Shown: positions 1 through 8,138 of the stretch, in pieces
Layout of the letters: each line of letters starts with the position of its first letter
How positions within the stretch are numbered: position 1 is the first letter of the stretch
Source of the DNA: Saccharopolyspora rosea
GTDB lineage: Bacteria; Actinomycetota; Actinomycetes; Mycobacteriales; Pseudonocardiaceae
Direction: 5' to 3'
DNA: 64,000 bases
Assembly (NCBI RefSeq): GCF_025643595.1
Contig: NZ_CP102826.1
Location: 248,001 to 312,000, forward strand
The notes under the pieces: generated by a model
What the model was told of the DNA's origin: nothing
The model's database searches: none
Seen by the model: only the letters and a program-made list of their open reading frames with translations
Position numbers and translations under genes: made by a program

Positions 1-156
1 ACCTACTACGAGTTCGTCGAGTTCCCGTCGTACGAGGAGGCCATGCGCAACTCGCGGCTACCCGAAACCGACGAGATCTCCGGCAGGATGCGCGCCCTCT
101 GCGACGAGACGCCCACCTTCCACAACCTCGACGTCGTCCGCTCGGACACCCTCTGA
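1..156 (+). CDS. C-terminal fragment of an unidentified protein
   Basis: The reading frame is open from the first base of the window and stops at TGA 154-156, so only the last 51 residues are visible. They are hydrophilic and include the stretches FVEFPSYEEAM and PTFHNLDVVRSDTL. The tail resembles small soluble actinobacterial proteins of the ABM or Dabb size class, but I cannot assign a family from this piece. It converges on the S9 peptidase gene, with about 50 bases between the two stop codons. Confidence 0.6.
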   Translation, partial: TYYEFVEFPSYEEAMRNSRLPETDEISGRMRALCDETPTFHNLDVVRSDTL

Positions 157-207
157 GCGCCGAAGCGGTTCCGCGCGGCACCGACGTCCGCGCGGAACCG
201 CGACGAC

Positions 208-2043
208 TCAGCCCAGGCCCACCGCGCGGCGGGCGAAGTGGATCTCCGCCGCCACCTGCCGGAGGGTCTCGGCGACCACGAGCGAGCCGTGCCCGGCGTC
301 GTAGCGGTAGAACTCGAACGGGATCTCCCGCGCACCGAGCCGGTCCAGGTAGTTGAGGATCTGCTGGAGCGGGCAGCGCGGGTCGTTGTCCCCGGCCAGC
401 ACCAGCACCGGGGCGCGCACCTGGTCGACGTAGGTCAGCGGCGAGGAGTCGCGGTACACGTCCGGCACGTCCTGCGGCGAACCGCCGAACAGCGCCCGGT
501 CGTAGGCGCGCAGCGGCTCCATCTCGTCGGCGTAGGCCGTGACGTAGTCCGCGACCGGCACGCCCGCGACGCCCGCGGCCCACCGCTCCGGCTGGGTGCC
601 CAGCGCCAGCAGCGTCAGGTAACCGCCCCACGACGCGCCCGCGACGACGCTGAGCGCCGGGGTGGTCAGCCCTTCCTTGACCGCCCAGTCGTGCACGTGC
701 GCGACGTCTTCCAGCTCGGTCAGCCCCGGACGGCCCTCGATCGCGTCCCGCCACTTCGACCCGTACCCGGTCGAACCGCGGTAGTTGATCTCGACCACCG
801 CGAATCCGGCGTCCAACCAGGCCGCCCGGTAGGCGGAGAACCGGTCCTCGTCGGCCGCGTGCGGGCCGCCGTGCAGGTTGAACACGGTCGGCAGCGGTCC
901 CGGTCCGGCGTCCGCCGGCCGCGCCACCAGCGCGTGCACCGTGTCGTTCGGCCCGTACGGCAGCTCGACGAACACGTCCTCGACGGCCTCCGAACCGGGC
1001 GCCCGCTCACCGGGCGGCGTGAGCAGCACCCGGTCGTCGCCCTCCCGCGAAACCGTGCGCACCAGCGACGGCGTCGCCGCCGACGACCACACGTACTCCA
1101 CCGAGTGGTCCGGGCGCACCGACGCGCCGACGACCGTGCCGGGCGGGGTGGGCAGGCCGGTGAGCTCGCCGGTCGCGAGGTCGTAGCGGTGCATCGTGGT
1201 CCGCGCGTGGTGGGTGTGCGCGATCAGCAGCGCCGTGCCGTCCGGGAACCAGTCGGCCGAGACCTCCCCGGGCAGGTCCAGCACGATCTCGGTCTCGGTG
1301 TCCGCCTCGACGTCCCAGATAAGCAGCTCCTCGCGCCCGCGCCGCTCGTGCAGCACCAGCAGCCGCGGGTCGCCCGGGACGGGCGCGAACTCCAGCGCGT
1401 CCAGCCCCTTGCCCGGTCCGTCCCACTTCTCGGCGACCTCGGAGCCGTCGACGCGCAGCACCCGCAGGGCGGGGTGGCGGCTGTCGCCGTGCTCGGAGTG
1501 CGAGATCACCAGCATCGACTCGTCCCGCGACATCGCGGACACCCCGCCGTCCTGCTCGTGCTGGTAGAGCACCTGCGGCGGGCCCCCATCGGTGGCCACC
1601 CACACCGTGACGCCGTCGTCGGTGGACATGCCCAGGCCGACGACCGAACTGCCGAGTTCCAGCCCGGCCGGGTAGCCCGGGTGCGTGCCGGGCAGCGCGG
1701 GCCGCGACTCGCCGGGGTGGAACGGCTCCACGACCCAGCTGCCGAACTCGTCGCCGTCGGTGTCGTCGAACCACCAGATGTGCTCGCCGTCCGCGGACAA
1801 CGTCCCGTGGAAAGTCCCTTGTGGACGCTCGGTGACCCGGCGGTGGGTGTCCGCGGCGCGGTCCCACGCGTAGATCTCCCACGTGCCGCTGGAGTTCGAC
1901 AGGTACAGGCTGCGGTCCGACGCGTCCCGCGCCCAGTCCGGCAGCGACACGCGCGGTGCCCGGAACCGCGCCTGCCAGCGCGCCTCGCGTTCCGGATCGT
2001 CGAACAGCTTCTCGGGAATCCTGGCCTCAGGGTAGGTGCTCAC
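208..2043 (-). CDS. S9 family prolyl oligopeptidase-type serine peptidase
   Basis: Predicted cytoplasmic serine peptidase of 611 residues with the two-part S9 architecture: a beta-propeller N-terminal half (repeated W/D-rich strands, for example HIWWFDDTDGDEFG) and a C-terminal alpha/beta-hydrolase domain. The catalytic triad is visible: Ser in GASWGGY, Asp in GDNDPRC and His in YDAGHGS. The oxyanion-region motif NLHGGPH precedes it. I chose GTG 2043 (protein starts VSTYPEAR) because homologues begin close to this sequence and the upstream in-frame extension is Arg/Gly-rich, typical of read-through in high-GC DNA. Such enzymes act on short peptides or acylated amino acids; the substrate cannot be inferred here. 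The gene stands alone, 98 bases downstream of the tautomerase gene. Confidence 0.9.
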   Translation of the reverse strand: MSTYPEARIPEKLFDDPEREARWQARFRAPRVSLPDWARDASDRSLYLSNSSGTWEIYAWDRAADTHRRVTERPQGTFHGTLSADGEHIWWFDDTDGDEFGSWVVEPFHPGESRPALPGTHPGYPAGLELGSSVVGLGMSTDDGVTVWVATDGGPPQVLYQHEQDGGVSAMSRDESMLVISHSEHGDSRHPALRVLRVDGSEVAEKWDGPGKGLDALEFAPVPGDPRLLVLHERRGREELLIWDVEADTETEIVLDLPGEVSADWFPDGTALLIAHTHHARTTMHRYDLATGELTGLPTPPGTVVGASVRPDHSVEYVWSSAATPSLVRTVSREGDDRVLLTPPGERAPGSEAVEDVFVELPYGPNDTVHALVARPADAGPGPLPTVFNLHGGPHAADEDRFSAYRAAWLDAGFAVVEINYRGSTGYGSKWRDAIEGRPGLTELEDVAHVHDWAVKEGLTTPALSVVAGASWGGYLTLLALGTQPERWAAGVAGVPVADYVTAYADEMEPLRAYDRALFGGSPQDVPDVYRDSSPLTYVDQVRAPVLVLAGDNDPRCPLQQILNYLDRLGAREIPFEFYRYDAGHGSLVVAETLRQVAAEIHFARRAVGLG

Positions 2044-2141
2044 GCTTCCGATCCTGCCTGATCGCGGGCACCCCGCGCCGCCCGGGAAAGACCGACGGCG
2101 CGGACCGGAGCGCACCGGCTTCCCGCTGAACCGGTGGGGCC

Positions 2142-2369
2142 TCAACCAGCCGCGGCACCCTCGCGCTTCGCCTGGACGTCCTCGGCTGTCAACGCCCTGC
2201 CGCCGATCGCCCACGCGCCGCTGGGCGTCTCGGTGATCACGACGTGCGTCGACGGACGCAGTGCTTCACCCTCCACGGCGATCACCGCTTCGGAGACGCT
2301 TTCGACCAGCTTCCGCTTCTCCTCGGCGCTGAACACCCCTGCGATGACCTTGATGTCGATGAACGGCAT
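2142..2369 (-). CDS. 4-oxalocrotonate tautomerase family protein
   Basis: A 75-residue tautomerase-fold protein. After removal of Met1 the N-terminus is Pro, the catalytic base of the 4-OT family, in the context PFIDIKVIAGVF. The rest fits the beta-alpha-beta subunit (PSTHVVITETPSGAWAIGG). Members form hexamers or trimers and catalyse keto-enol tautomerisation; the substrate of this one is unknown and no catabolic genes lie nearby. ATG 2369 is chosen because it puts Pro2 in place and is preceded by the strong ribosome-binding sequence GGAGGAG. It lies between tRNA-Pro and the S9 peptidase gene on the same strand. Confidence 0.9.
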   Translation of the reverse strand: MPFIDIKVIAGVFSAEEKRKLVESVSEAVIAVEGEALRPSTHVVITETPSGAWAIGGRALTAEDVQAKREGAAAG

Positions 2370-2550
2370 CGGACGGCTCCTCCGTGGTAGTGGATCTCCG
2401 CCTGAGCGCTGGGGGCCGCAGAGGCCACCGCAGCGCACGCCCCACTGTCGGTCGCCGCCGCAGCCGTTCTGAAGGGGCGAAGGTCACTGGTGATCGCCGG
2501 TCCGTTCTCCCGAACCCGCTGGTGGAACCGGGTCGGTGGACACGAAGAAA

Positions 2551-2590
2551 GGGCCTGGTCGGAACTCCTCGCGAAGTTCCGACCAGGCCC
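2551..2590 (-). terminator. Rho-independent terminator of tRNA-Pro
   Basis: A perfect 16-bp stem (2551-2566 with 2575-2590) with an 8-base loop starts 9 bases beyond the tRNA 3' end on the minus strand and is followed by TTTCTT. Its position and tail fit an intrinsic terminator for the tRNA. Confidence 0.88.
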
Positions 2591-2599
2591 TCTCGCCTG

Positions 2600-2673
2600 T
2601 CGGGGTGGCGGGATTTGAACCCACGACCTCTTCGACCCGAACGAAGCGCGCTCCCAAGCTGCGCCACACCCCG
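2600..2673 (-). tRNA. tRNA-Pro (anticodon CGG)
   Basis: The minus strand folds as a 74-nt cloverleaf: acceptor stem CGGGGTG with CACCCCG, anticodon stem CTTCG/CGAAG around the loop TTCGGGT (anticodon CGG), and T arm GTGGG-TTCAAAT-CCCGC. The discriminator base is A at 2600; no CCA is encoded. This tRNA decodes CCG, the favoured proline codon in this high-GC genome. Confidence 0.97.
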
Positions 2674-2724
2674 ATCTCGCGGCGGTGAACATCTCGGGCT
2701 CTCGTCCGACCGCCGGAAGATAGT

Positions 2725-3687
2725 CTAGCGGACGTCCCCAGCGCCTCCGAAGGGGGTCCCGCTCATCGCGTTTTCGCTGGTGGGGACGCCATTTTCGGTC
2801 CGGGGCAGCAGGGTCAGCAAGGTCGCCTCCGGCGGGCACGCGAAGCGCACCGGCGCGTACGGCGAGGTGCCCAGCCCGGCCGACACGTGCAGGTGCATCC
2901 GCTCGCCCCAGGTGGACGCGCCCCGCGCCCGCCCGCGGTCCAGGTCGCAGTTGGTCACCAGCGCCCCGTAGAACGGCAGCCGCAGCTGGCCGCCGTGCGT
3001 GTGCCCGGCGAGCACCAGGTCGTAGTCGTCCTCCGCGAACGCGTCCAGCACCCGGGGCTCGGGCGAGTGCGTGACGCCCAACGAGAGCTGCGCGTCCGCC
3101 GGGGGAGCGCCCGCGATGGTGTCGTAGCGGTCGCGGTGCAGGTGCGGGTCGTCCAGCCCGGCCACGTGGATCCGGACGCCGGACACCTCCAGCTCGTGCC
3201 GCTGGTGCGTCGCGTCCACCCAGCCGCGTTCGGTCATGGCGGCCCGCAGGTCCCGCCACGGCAGCGGGGTCCCGTGGATGCGCTTGGTCTTCGACGCGGG
3301 CAGCAGGTAGCGGGCCGGGTTCTTCGGCTTCGGGCCGTAGTAGTCGTTGCTGCCGAACACGAACACGCCCGGCCGGTCCAGCAGCGGACCCAGTGCGCGC
3401 AGCGCGGCCGGAACGGCCTGCGGGTGCGCCAGGTTGTCGCCGGTGTTGACCACCAGGTCGGGTTCCAGCTCGTCCAGCGCCGCCACCCACCGCTGCTTCG
3501 AGCGCTGGTTCGGCATCATGTGCAGGTCCGAGACGTGCAGCACCCGCAGCGGAGGCGCGTCCGCGGCGAGCACCGGCAGCGTGGCCTGCCGCAGCGTCCA
3601 GTGCCGCCGTTCGATCCCGGCCGAGTAAGCGATCGTCCCGGCGCCCAGCGCGCCGGCGGTGAGCAGAGTCCGCCCCAACGTCTTCAC
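2725..3687 (-). CDS. Membrane-associated metallophosphoesterase (YkuE-like)
   Basis: 320-residue calcineurin-like phosphoesterase. The dinuclear metal site is legible in order: VSDLHMM (Asp-x-His), NTGDNLAHP, the Asn motif FGSNDYYGP, the His in VTHSPEP, and AGHTHGGQ. An N-terminal hydrophobic segment (LLTAGALGAGTIAYSAG) should act as a membrane anchor or signal, so the catalytic domain probably lies outside the membrane. GTG 3687 follows a GGGTGGG ribosome-binding stretch; an in-frame GTG at 3696 is an alternative. The gene diverges from the YqeY-like gene. In M. tuberculosis a protein of this class (Rv3683) also sits next to ponA2; the natural substrate is not evident. Confidence 0.9.
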   Translation of the reverse strand: MKTLGRTLLTAGALGAGTIAYSAGIERRHWTLRQATLPVLAADAPPLRVLHVSDLHMMPNQRSKQRWVAALDELEPDLVVNTGDNLAHPQAVPAALRALGPLLDRPGVFVFGSNDYYGPKPKNPARYLLPASKTKRIHGTPLPWRDLRAAMTERGWVDATHQRHELEVSGVRIHVAGLDDPHLHRDRYDTIAGAPPADAQLSLGVTHSPEPRVLDAFAEDDYDLVLAGHTHGGQLRLPFYGALVTNCDLDRGRARGASTWGERMHLHVSAGLGTSPYAPVRFACPPEATLLTLLPRTENGVPTSENAMSGTPFGGAGDVR

Positions 3688-3768
3688 CCCACCCACCCTA
3701 CGGGCGGGCCGAGCGGGGTGGCTCGCTGCCCGCGCACCGCCGTCGGGGCGCGGCGGGATAATCACCTC

Positions 3769-4239
3769 ATGGCCGAGCTCAAGGACAAGCTGCGCGCGGA
3801 CCTGTCCGCCGCGATGAAGGAACGCGACACCACCGTCACCGGAGTCCTGCGGATGGCCCTGGCCGCCGTCGGCAAGGAGGAGGTCGCGGGCAAGCAGGCG
3901 CGTGAACTCACCGACGAGGAGGTGCAGAAGGTCCTGAGCAAGGAGGCCAAGAAGCGCGACGAGGCGGCCGAGGCGTTCGAGTCGGCCGGTCGCGCCGAGC
4001 AGGCCGACGCCGAGCGCGGCGAGGCGGAGATCCTGCGCCGCTACCTGCCGCAGCCGCTCGGCGAGGACGAACTAGCCCAGCTGGTCCGCGACGTCGTCGC
4101 CGAGGTCTCCGCCGAACTGGGCGAGAAGCCCGGGATGAAGCAGATGGGCCAGGTCATGAAGGCGGTCAACGCCAAGGTCGCCGGCCGCGCCGAGGGCTCC
4201 CGGGTCGCCGCCCTGGTCAAGGCCGAACTGTCCGCCTGA
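3769..4239 (+). CDS. GatB/YqeY domain protein
   Basis: 156-residue soluble, almost wholly helical and highly charged protein of the YqeY family (MAELKDKLRADLSAAMKERD, then GEAEILRRYLPQPLGEDEL and a C-terminal GKVAGRAEGSRVAALVKAEL-like helix). The family shares its fold with the tail domain of the tRNA amidotransferase subunit GatB and is thought to bind tRNA, but its physiological role is unsettled. ATG 3769 is the only start that fits the family's N-terminus. No strong ribosome-binding site is visible. It converges with the siderophore-interacting protein gene, 7 bases apart. Confidence 0.92.
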   Translation: MAELKDKLRADLSAAMKERDTTVTGVLRMALAAVGKEEVAGKQARELTDEEVQKVLSKEAKKRDEAAEAFESAGRAEQADAERGEAEILRRYLPQPLGEDELAQLVRDVVAEVSAELGEKPGMKQMGQVMKAVNAKVAGRAEGSRVAALVKAELSA

Positions 4240-4246
4240 CGCCTCG

Positions 4247-5029
4247 TCACCGCCCGGTGTCGCCGCGGCGCCAGTACGCGAGCGCGTACAGCCGGCGGCG
4301 TTCCAGGCCCAGCGCGCGTTGGCAGTGCTCGCGCAGCTCGTGCACCGCGTCGGCCTCCGCACCGACCCACACGTGCGGGTTCGGTCCGAGGTCGGCCGCG
4401 CGCACCGCGTCGACGAGCAGGGCGCTCGCGCCCGCCGGGACGCCGTCGCGGTGCAGCCAGGTCCAGGTGACGTCCGCGTCCGTGCGCACGTCCTGCTCCT
4501 CGGCGGCGTCGGCGACCTCGGCGAACACCCGGACGCGGGTCCCCGCCGGCAGCTCCTCCAGGATCGCCGACATGGCGGGCAGCGCGGTCTCGTCGCCGAC
4601 CAGCACGAGCGGATCGGCGTCGGGCTGCGGCTGGTAGGCCGGGCTCGGGCCGATGGTGACGATCCGGCCCCCGACCTCGGCGTTCGCCGCCCAGGTGCTG
4701 CCGGGCCCGTCGTGGTCGTGCACCACGAAGTCGATCGCGAGCTCCTGCCGCCGCGGGTCGAACCAGCGCACCGTGTAGGTCCGCTGGAGCGGTTGCTGCT
4801 CGCGCGGCAGCGCGAAGACCTCGGCCCGGGTGCGGCCCAGCGGCATCGGCTGCCCGGGCTGCGGCAGGCACAGCTTGATCCGCTGGTCGCTGCCGTTGCT
4901 GGTGAAGTCGGCCAGCTCCTCGCCCCCGAGCGTGACGCGCACCATGCGCGGGGTGATCCGCTCCACCGCCCGCACCTGGAGCAACCGGTACCGCGACCGG
5001 GCCCGCCGCGTGGTGCCACCTGTCTGCAT
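4247..5029 (-). CDS. Siderophore-interacting protein (FAD-dependent ferric reductase family)
   Basis: 260-residue SIP/ViuB-type flavin reductase. The N-terminal FAD-binding barrel carries QRTYTVRWFDP (the RxYT flavin motif) and DFVVHDHDGPGSTWA; the C-terminal half has the NAD(P)H-binding-like region (PLVLVGDETALPAMSAIL) and ends in LYALAYWRRGDTGR, typical of the family. Such enzymes release iron from ferric siderophores in the cytoplasm. ATG 5029 (MQTGGTTRR) is chosen; GTG 5038 would add three residues. No siderophore genes are adjacent, so the partner siderophore is unknown. Confidence 0.92.
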   Translation of the reverse strand: MQTGGTTRRARSRYRLLQVRAVERITPRMVRVTLGGEELADFTSNGSDQRIKLCLPQPGQPMPLGRTRAEVFALPREQQPLQRTYTVRWFDPRRQELAIDFVVHDHDGPGSTWAANAEVGGRIVTIGPSPAYQPQPDADPLVLVGDETALPAMSAILEELPAGTRVRVFAEVADAAEEQDVRTDADVTWTWLHRDGVPAGASALLVDAVRAADLGPNPHVWVGAEADAVHELREHCQRALGLERRRLYALAYWRRGDTGR

Positions 5030-5128
5030 GCTCGTCACGTCCGTCGAGTCTATGGCCGCCCCGCACCGGCGGACCGAGCCCGTGAGAAGCGAAGCGCGGG
5101 CTCCCCTCGGGGGAAGCCCGCGCACTGG

Positions 5129-7516
5129 TCACGGTGGGAACACGCCGGGTGGGATGCCGGGTGGTCGCGGCTGCTCGCCGCCCTGCGCGGGCGGCTTCGG
5201 CGGGGGCGGCTGCACCGAGGGCGGCGGCACGTACCCGGTGCTCACCGAGAGCGTGACCGTCTCGCCGGGCAGCGCGACGCCGCGCGGGGTCTGGCTGGTC
5301 ACCGTGCCCTGCCGCCGCTGGCTGTTCACCGACCGCTGCTCGACCTTGTACCCGGCCTTCTGGAGCTTGTCGGTGGCCGATCCCGCGTCCAGGCCGACGA
5401 CGTTGGGCACCTGCACGTCGTGCCCGCCGTTGGCGTACCGGTCCGAGGTCGCGGGCAGCGGGAGCACCGGCAGACCCTCGTGGATGACCTTCATCGCGTC
5501 GAAGAAGGTGCGCGCGGGCACCTTGCCGCCGTAGATGTTGCCGCCGTTGGCACCGCACAGCCGCGGCGGATCGCTGTCGCAGATGCCCTGCGGCGAGGTG
5601 CCGTCGCTGAAGGTCAGCACCGCCCCGGCGAACTGCGGCGTGGCGCCGAGGAACCCGGCGGACTGGTGCGCCTCGGTGGTTCCGGTCTTGGACGCCAGCG
5701 GGCGGTTCCAGCCCGCTCCGTTGGCGGCCGCGTAGGCGGTGCCCCCGGCCTGGTCGTCCTGGCTCATGCCGACCGTGAGGGTGTCGGCGAGGGGCTTGTC
5801 CACCACCTGCTCGCACGGGTCCTCGGTGATCGACACCGGGTTGCCGTTGCGGTCCTGGATCTGCTCGATCGGGGTGGGCGGGCACCACACCCCGCCGCTC
5901 ATCAGGGTGGCGGCGACGTTGCTCAGCTCCAGCGGACTGGTGGGCGCGTAGCCGAGCGTGAACGCGCCGATGTTGCGCTGCTTGACCAGATCGGCCTGCG
6001 ACGGGCCGTTGGCGCCGTTCGGCGACAGCGGGTCGCCGCTGGCGTTCGCGCCGACCAGCGTCTGCCGCATCCCGAGCCGCACCGCCATGTCGACGGTCGG
6101 CGCCAGCCCCACCCGTTCCTCCAGGGCGACGAACGCGGTGTTCGGCGAGGTCGCGAGGGCTTTCTGCAGGGTGCGCGGGCCGGGGCTGACGCCTTCGGCG
6201 TTGCCCACGGTGTAGGGCCGGGTGCCGTTCTTGAACACCGTCGAGCTGTAGGTGGCGGGCGCCTGGACCGTGTTGTAGATCCCCATGCCCTTCTCCAGCG
6301 CCGCCGCCGAGGTGAAGACCTTGTAGATCGACCCGGCGCCGAACTTGGCGATACCGCTGGGCAGCGCGTACGCGGTCTGACCCTTGCTCGCGTCGTTGCC
6401 GAAGTCGCGGTTGGCTACCAGCGCCCGCACGCGGTGCTTGTCCCGCCCCGGTTCGACCACGCTCATGACGTTGGCGATGCCCTTGGTCGTCTTCGGGACG
6501 CCGCGCTCGGCGGCCTGCTTGGCGGCGCCGGTGGCCTTGGGGTCCAGCGTGGTGCGGATCGTGTAGCCGCCGCGCTTGAGCTGCTCCTCGGAGAACCCGG
6601 CGCGTTCCAGGTAGTCGGTCACGTAGCGGCAGAAGAACCCGTCGGACGGGCCCGCGCCGACGCAGCCGTTGGGGATGGAGCCGAGCGGGTGGGCGAGGCC
6701 CAGCGGGGCGCGGCGCGCGTCCTCGGCCGCCTGGTGGGTGATCCGGTGCTGGTCCTCCATCGCCTGGATCACCAGGTTGCGCCGGGTCAGCGCCTCCCCG
6801 GGGTTGTTCTCGGGGTTCAGCGCGCTGGGGCTGTTGACCATGCCCGCCAGCAACGCGGCCTGCGCGATGGTCAGCTTGTCGGGCGTGGTGTTGAAGTAGG
6901 TCCGCGCGGCGGCCGCCACGCCGTACGCCTGGTTCCCGAACGGCACGACGTTGAGGTAGCGGGCCAGGATCTCCTCCTTGCCCAGCTGCTTCTCCAGCTG
7001 CAACGCGATCCGGATCTCCCGCAGCTTGCGCGCCGGGGTCTGCTCGATGGCCTTGGCCTGCTTGACCGGGTCGTTGGCGGCGACCACGTGCACCAGGTAG
7101 TTCTTCACGTACTGCTGGGTGAGCGTGGACCCGCCCTGCGCGATGCCGCCGGAGACCTGGTTGGTGACCGCGGCGCGCAGCGTGCCCGCCCAGTCGACGC
7201 CCTGGTGGTCGAAGAAGCGGCGGTCCTCGATCGCGACGATCGCGGCCTTCATCGTGTCGGCGATCTGGTCCGGCGCCGCGGGCGTCCGGTTCTGGTCGAA
7301 CAGGTACGCCACCGGTTTTCCGTAGCGATCTGTGATTGTCGTCACAAGTGGTGGGTCCTGCGTCATCAGCTCCGCGGAAATGCTGTTCACCGCGTCGCCG
7401 GCGCGGTTGGAGACCACTCCGAGTGACCCCGCGACCGGGAACAGCATGCCGGCTACCAGGACGCCGGCCAGCACACACAGGCCGAAAAGTTTCAGCACCC
7501 CATCTCGCACCCGCAC
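5129..7516 (-). CDS. ponA2: Bifunctional penicillin-binding protein with PASTA domain (PonA2-like)
   Basis: Class A PBP of about 795 residues. Order: membrane anchor (LFGLCVLAGVLVAGMLF), GT51 glycosyltransferase with the catalytic Glu in AIEDRRFFDHQGVD and the GGSTLTQQYVKN motif, transpeptidase with Ser-x-x-Lys in GAGSIYKVF, a TSPNT motif and KTGTTEAH, one PASTA repeat (VPNVVGLDAGSATDKLQ to LSVSTG), and a Pro-rich tail. It polymerises and cross-links peptidoglycan outside the membrane; PASTA domains bind muropeptides or beta-lactams. I take GTG 7516 because the hydrophobic anchor then begins near residue 8; GTG 7558 would add 14 polar residues. It diverges from whiB4, the same arrangement as ponA2-whiB4 in mycobacteria. 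Confidence 0.95.
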   Translation of the reverse strand: MRVRDGVLKLFGLCVLAGVLVAGMLFPVAGSLGVVSNRAGDAVNSISAELMTQDPPLVTTITDRYGKPVAYLFDQNRTPAAPDQIADTMKAAIVAIEDRRFFDHQGVDWAGTLRAAVTNQVSGGIAQGGSTLTQQYVKNYLVHVVAANDPVKQAKAIEQTPARKLREIRIALQLEKQLGKEEILARYLNVVPFGNQAYGVAAAARTYFNTTPDKLTIAQAALLAGMVNSPSALNPENNPGEALTRRNLVIQAMEDQHRITHQAAEDARRAPLGLAHPLGSIPNGCVGAGPSDGFFCRYVTDYLERAGFSEEQLKRGGYTIRTTLDPKATGAAKQAAERGVPKTTKGIANVMSVVEPGRDKHRVRALVANRDFGNDASKGQTAYALPSGIAKFGAGSIYKVFTSAAALEKGMGIYNTVQAPATYSSTVFKNGTRPYTVGNAEGVSPGPRTLQKALATSPNTAFVALEERVGLAPTVDMAVRLGMRQTLVGANASGDPLSPNGANGPSQADLVKQRNIGAFTLGYAPTSPLELSNVAATLMSGGVWCPPTPIEQIQDRNGNPVSITEDPCEQVVDKPLADTLTVGMSQDDQAGGTAYAAANGAGWNRPLASKTGTTEAHQSAGFLGATPQFAGAVLTFSDGTSPQGICDSDPPRLCGANGGNIYGGKVPARTFFDAMKVIHEGLPVLPLPATSDRYANGGHDVQVPNVVGLDAGSATDKLQKAGYKVEQRSVNSQRRQGTVTSQTPRGVALPGETVTLSVSTGYVPPPSVQPPPPKPPAQGGEQPRPPGIPPGVFPP

Positions 7517-7603
7517 TTCGCCAGCGTAAAACCGCCGCTCGTGGTGACGGAGTGTCACGCAGGAGATCCGCCCGATGTGATGAGCTTCAAAGATAACGGA
7601 GCG

Positions 7604-7643
7604 ACAACCGTTGTTTGGTTGTGGAACCAGCGGGCTCTAAAGT
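7604..7643 (+). promoter_or_regulatory. Candidate whiB4 promoter with overlapping inverted repeat
   Basis: TTGGTT at 7615-7620 and TAAAGT at 7638-7643 are separated by exactly 17 bases, a sigma-70-type layout pointing at whiB4, giving a leader of roughly 105 bases. The -35 element is embedded in inverted sequence: ACAACCGTTGT (7604-7614) is a 5-1-5 palindrome and ACAACC pairs again with GGTTGT (7617-7622). A regulator bound here could affect both divergent genes. Motif reading only. Confidence 0.45.
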
Positions 7644-7757
7644 GCGTCCACGTCCAGCGACAGCACTGTTGCGGCCAATCGGCCGCGGCATCCGGTGCCG
7701 GGGGGCTCCGGACGAGAACAGTCGCCGACGATCCAGTGAGGAGCTGGGGGAGCTTTG

Positions 7758-8057
7758 ATGTTCGAGCAGGGGGACTGGCGGGTTCGCGCGGCGTGCCGCG
7801 ACCAGAATCCGGACCAGTTGTTCGTCCGCGGGGCCGAGCAGCGCAAGGCGCGCATGATCTGCTTCGGTTGCCCGGTCCGTACCGAGTGCTTGGGTGAAGC
7901 GCTCGACAACAAGATCGAATTCGGTGTCTGGGGCGGAATGACGGAACGGGAGCGGCGCGCGTTGCTGCGTCGGCGTCCCGATGTCCGCAACTGGCGTGAA
8001 TTGCTGGAGGCCGCCCGGCAGGAATATGCCGATTTCCAGGACTACCAGGTCAGCTGA
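7758..8057 (+). CDS. whiB4: WhiB-family iron-sulfur regulator (WhiB4/WblA type)
   Basis: 99-residue Wbl protein. Four cysteines (Cys13, Cys35, Cys38, Cys44, with CxxC and Cx5C spacing) should hold a redox-sensitive [4Fe-4S] cluster; the family turn GVWGG is at about 56-60, followed by a basic helix (RERRALLRRR). Wbl proteins bind sigma factor and/or DNA and respond to O2, NO and redox. Assignment to the WhiB4/WblA subgroup rests on neighbours (divergent ponA2, ArsA pair next) as well as sequence. ATG 7758 lies behind GGGGGAG; an adjacent TTG at 7755 is less likely. Confidence 0.93.
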   Translation: MFEQGDWRVRAACRDQNPDQLFVRGAEQRKARMICFGCPVRTECLGEALDNKIEFGVWGGMTERERRALLRRRPDVRNWRELLEAARQEYADFQDYQVS

Positions 8058-8083
8058 AGCTGCACCATTTCGGTGAAGTCCGT

Positions 8084-8138
8084 CCGGTGCCCGGATCGCC
8101 CATTTGCAGCCTGCGCATTTGGCCGGTCCGGGCACCGG
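8084..8138. terminator. Bidirectional inverted repeat between whiB4 and the ArsA operon
   Basis: A perfect 12-bp inverted repeat (CCGGTGCCCGGA at 8084-8095 and its complement at 8127-8138) fills the gap between the convergent whiB4 and ATPase genes and abuts the ATPase stop codon. No T-tract follows on either side, so its role as a terminator is inferred from position. Confidence 0.55.

Noticed and set aside
238..2061. 607-codon plus-strand open frame opposite the S9 peptidase
   Set aside because: Antisense shadow of a clearly identified gene; Arg/Gln/His/Val-rich composition and no domain, typical of high-GC DNA.
4319..7426. 1035-codon plus-strand open frame opposite the SIP and ponA2 genes
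   Set aside because: Runs across two well-supported genes in antisense with low-complexity Arg/Gly/Val composition and no ribosome-binding site.
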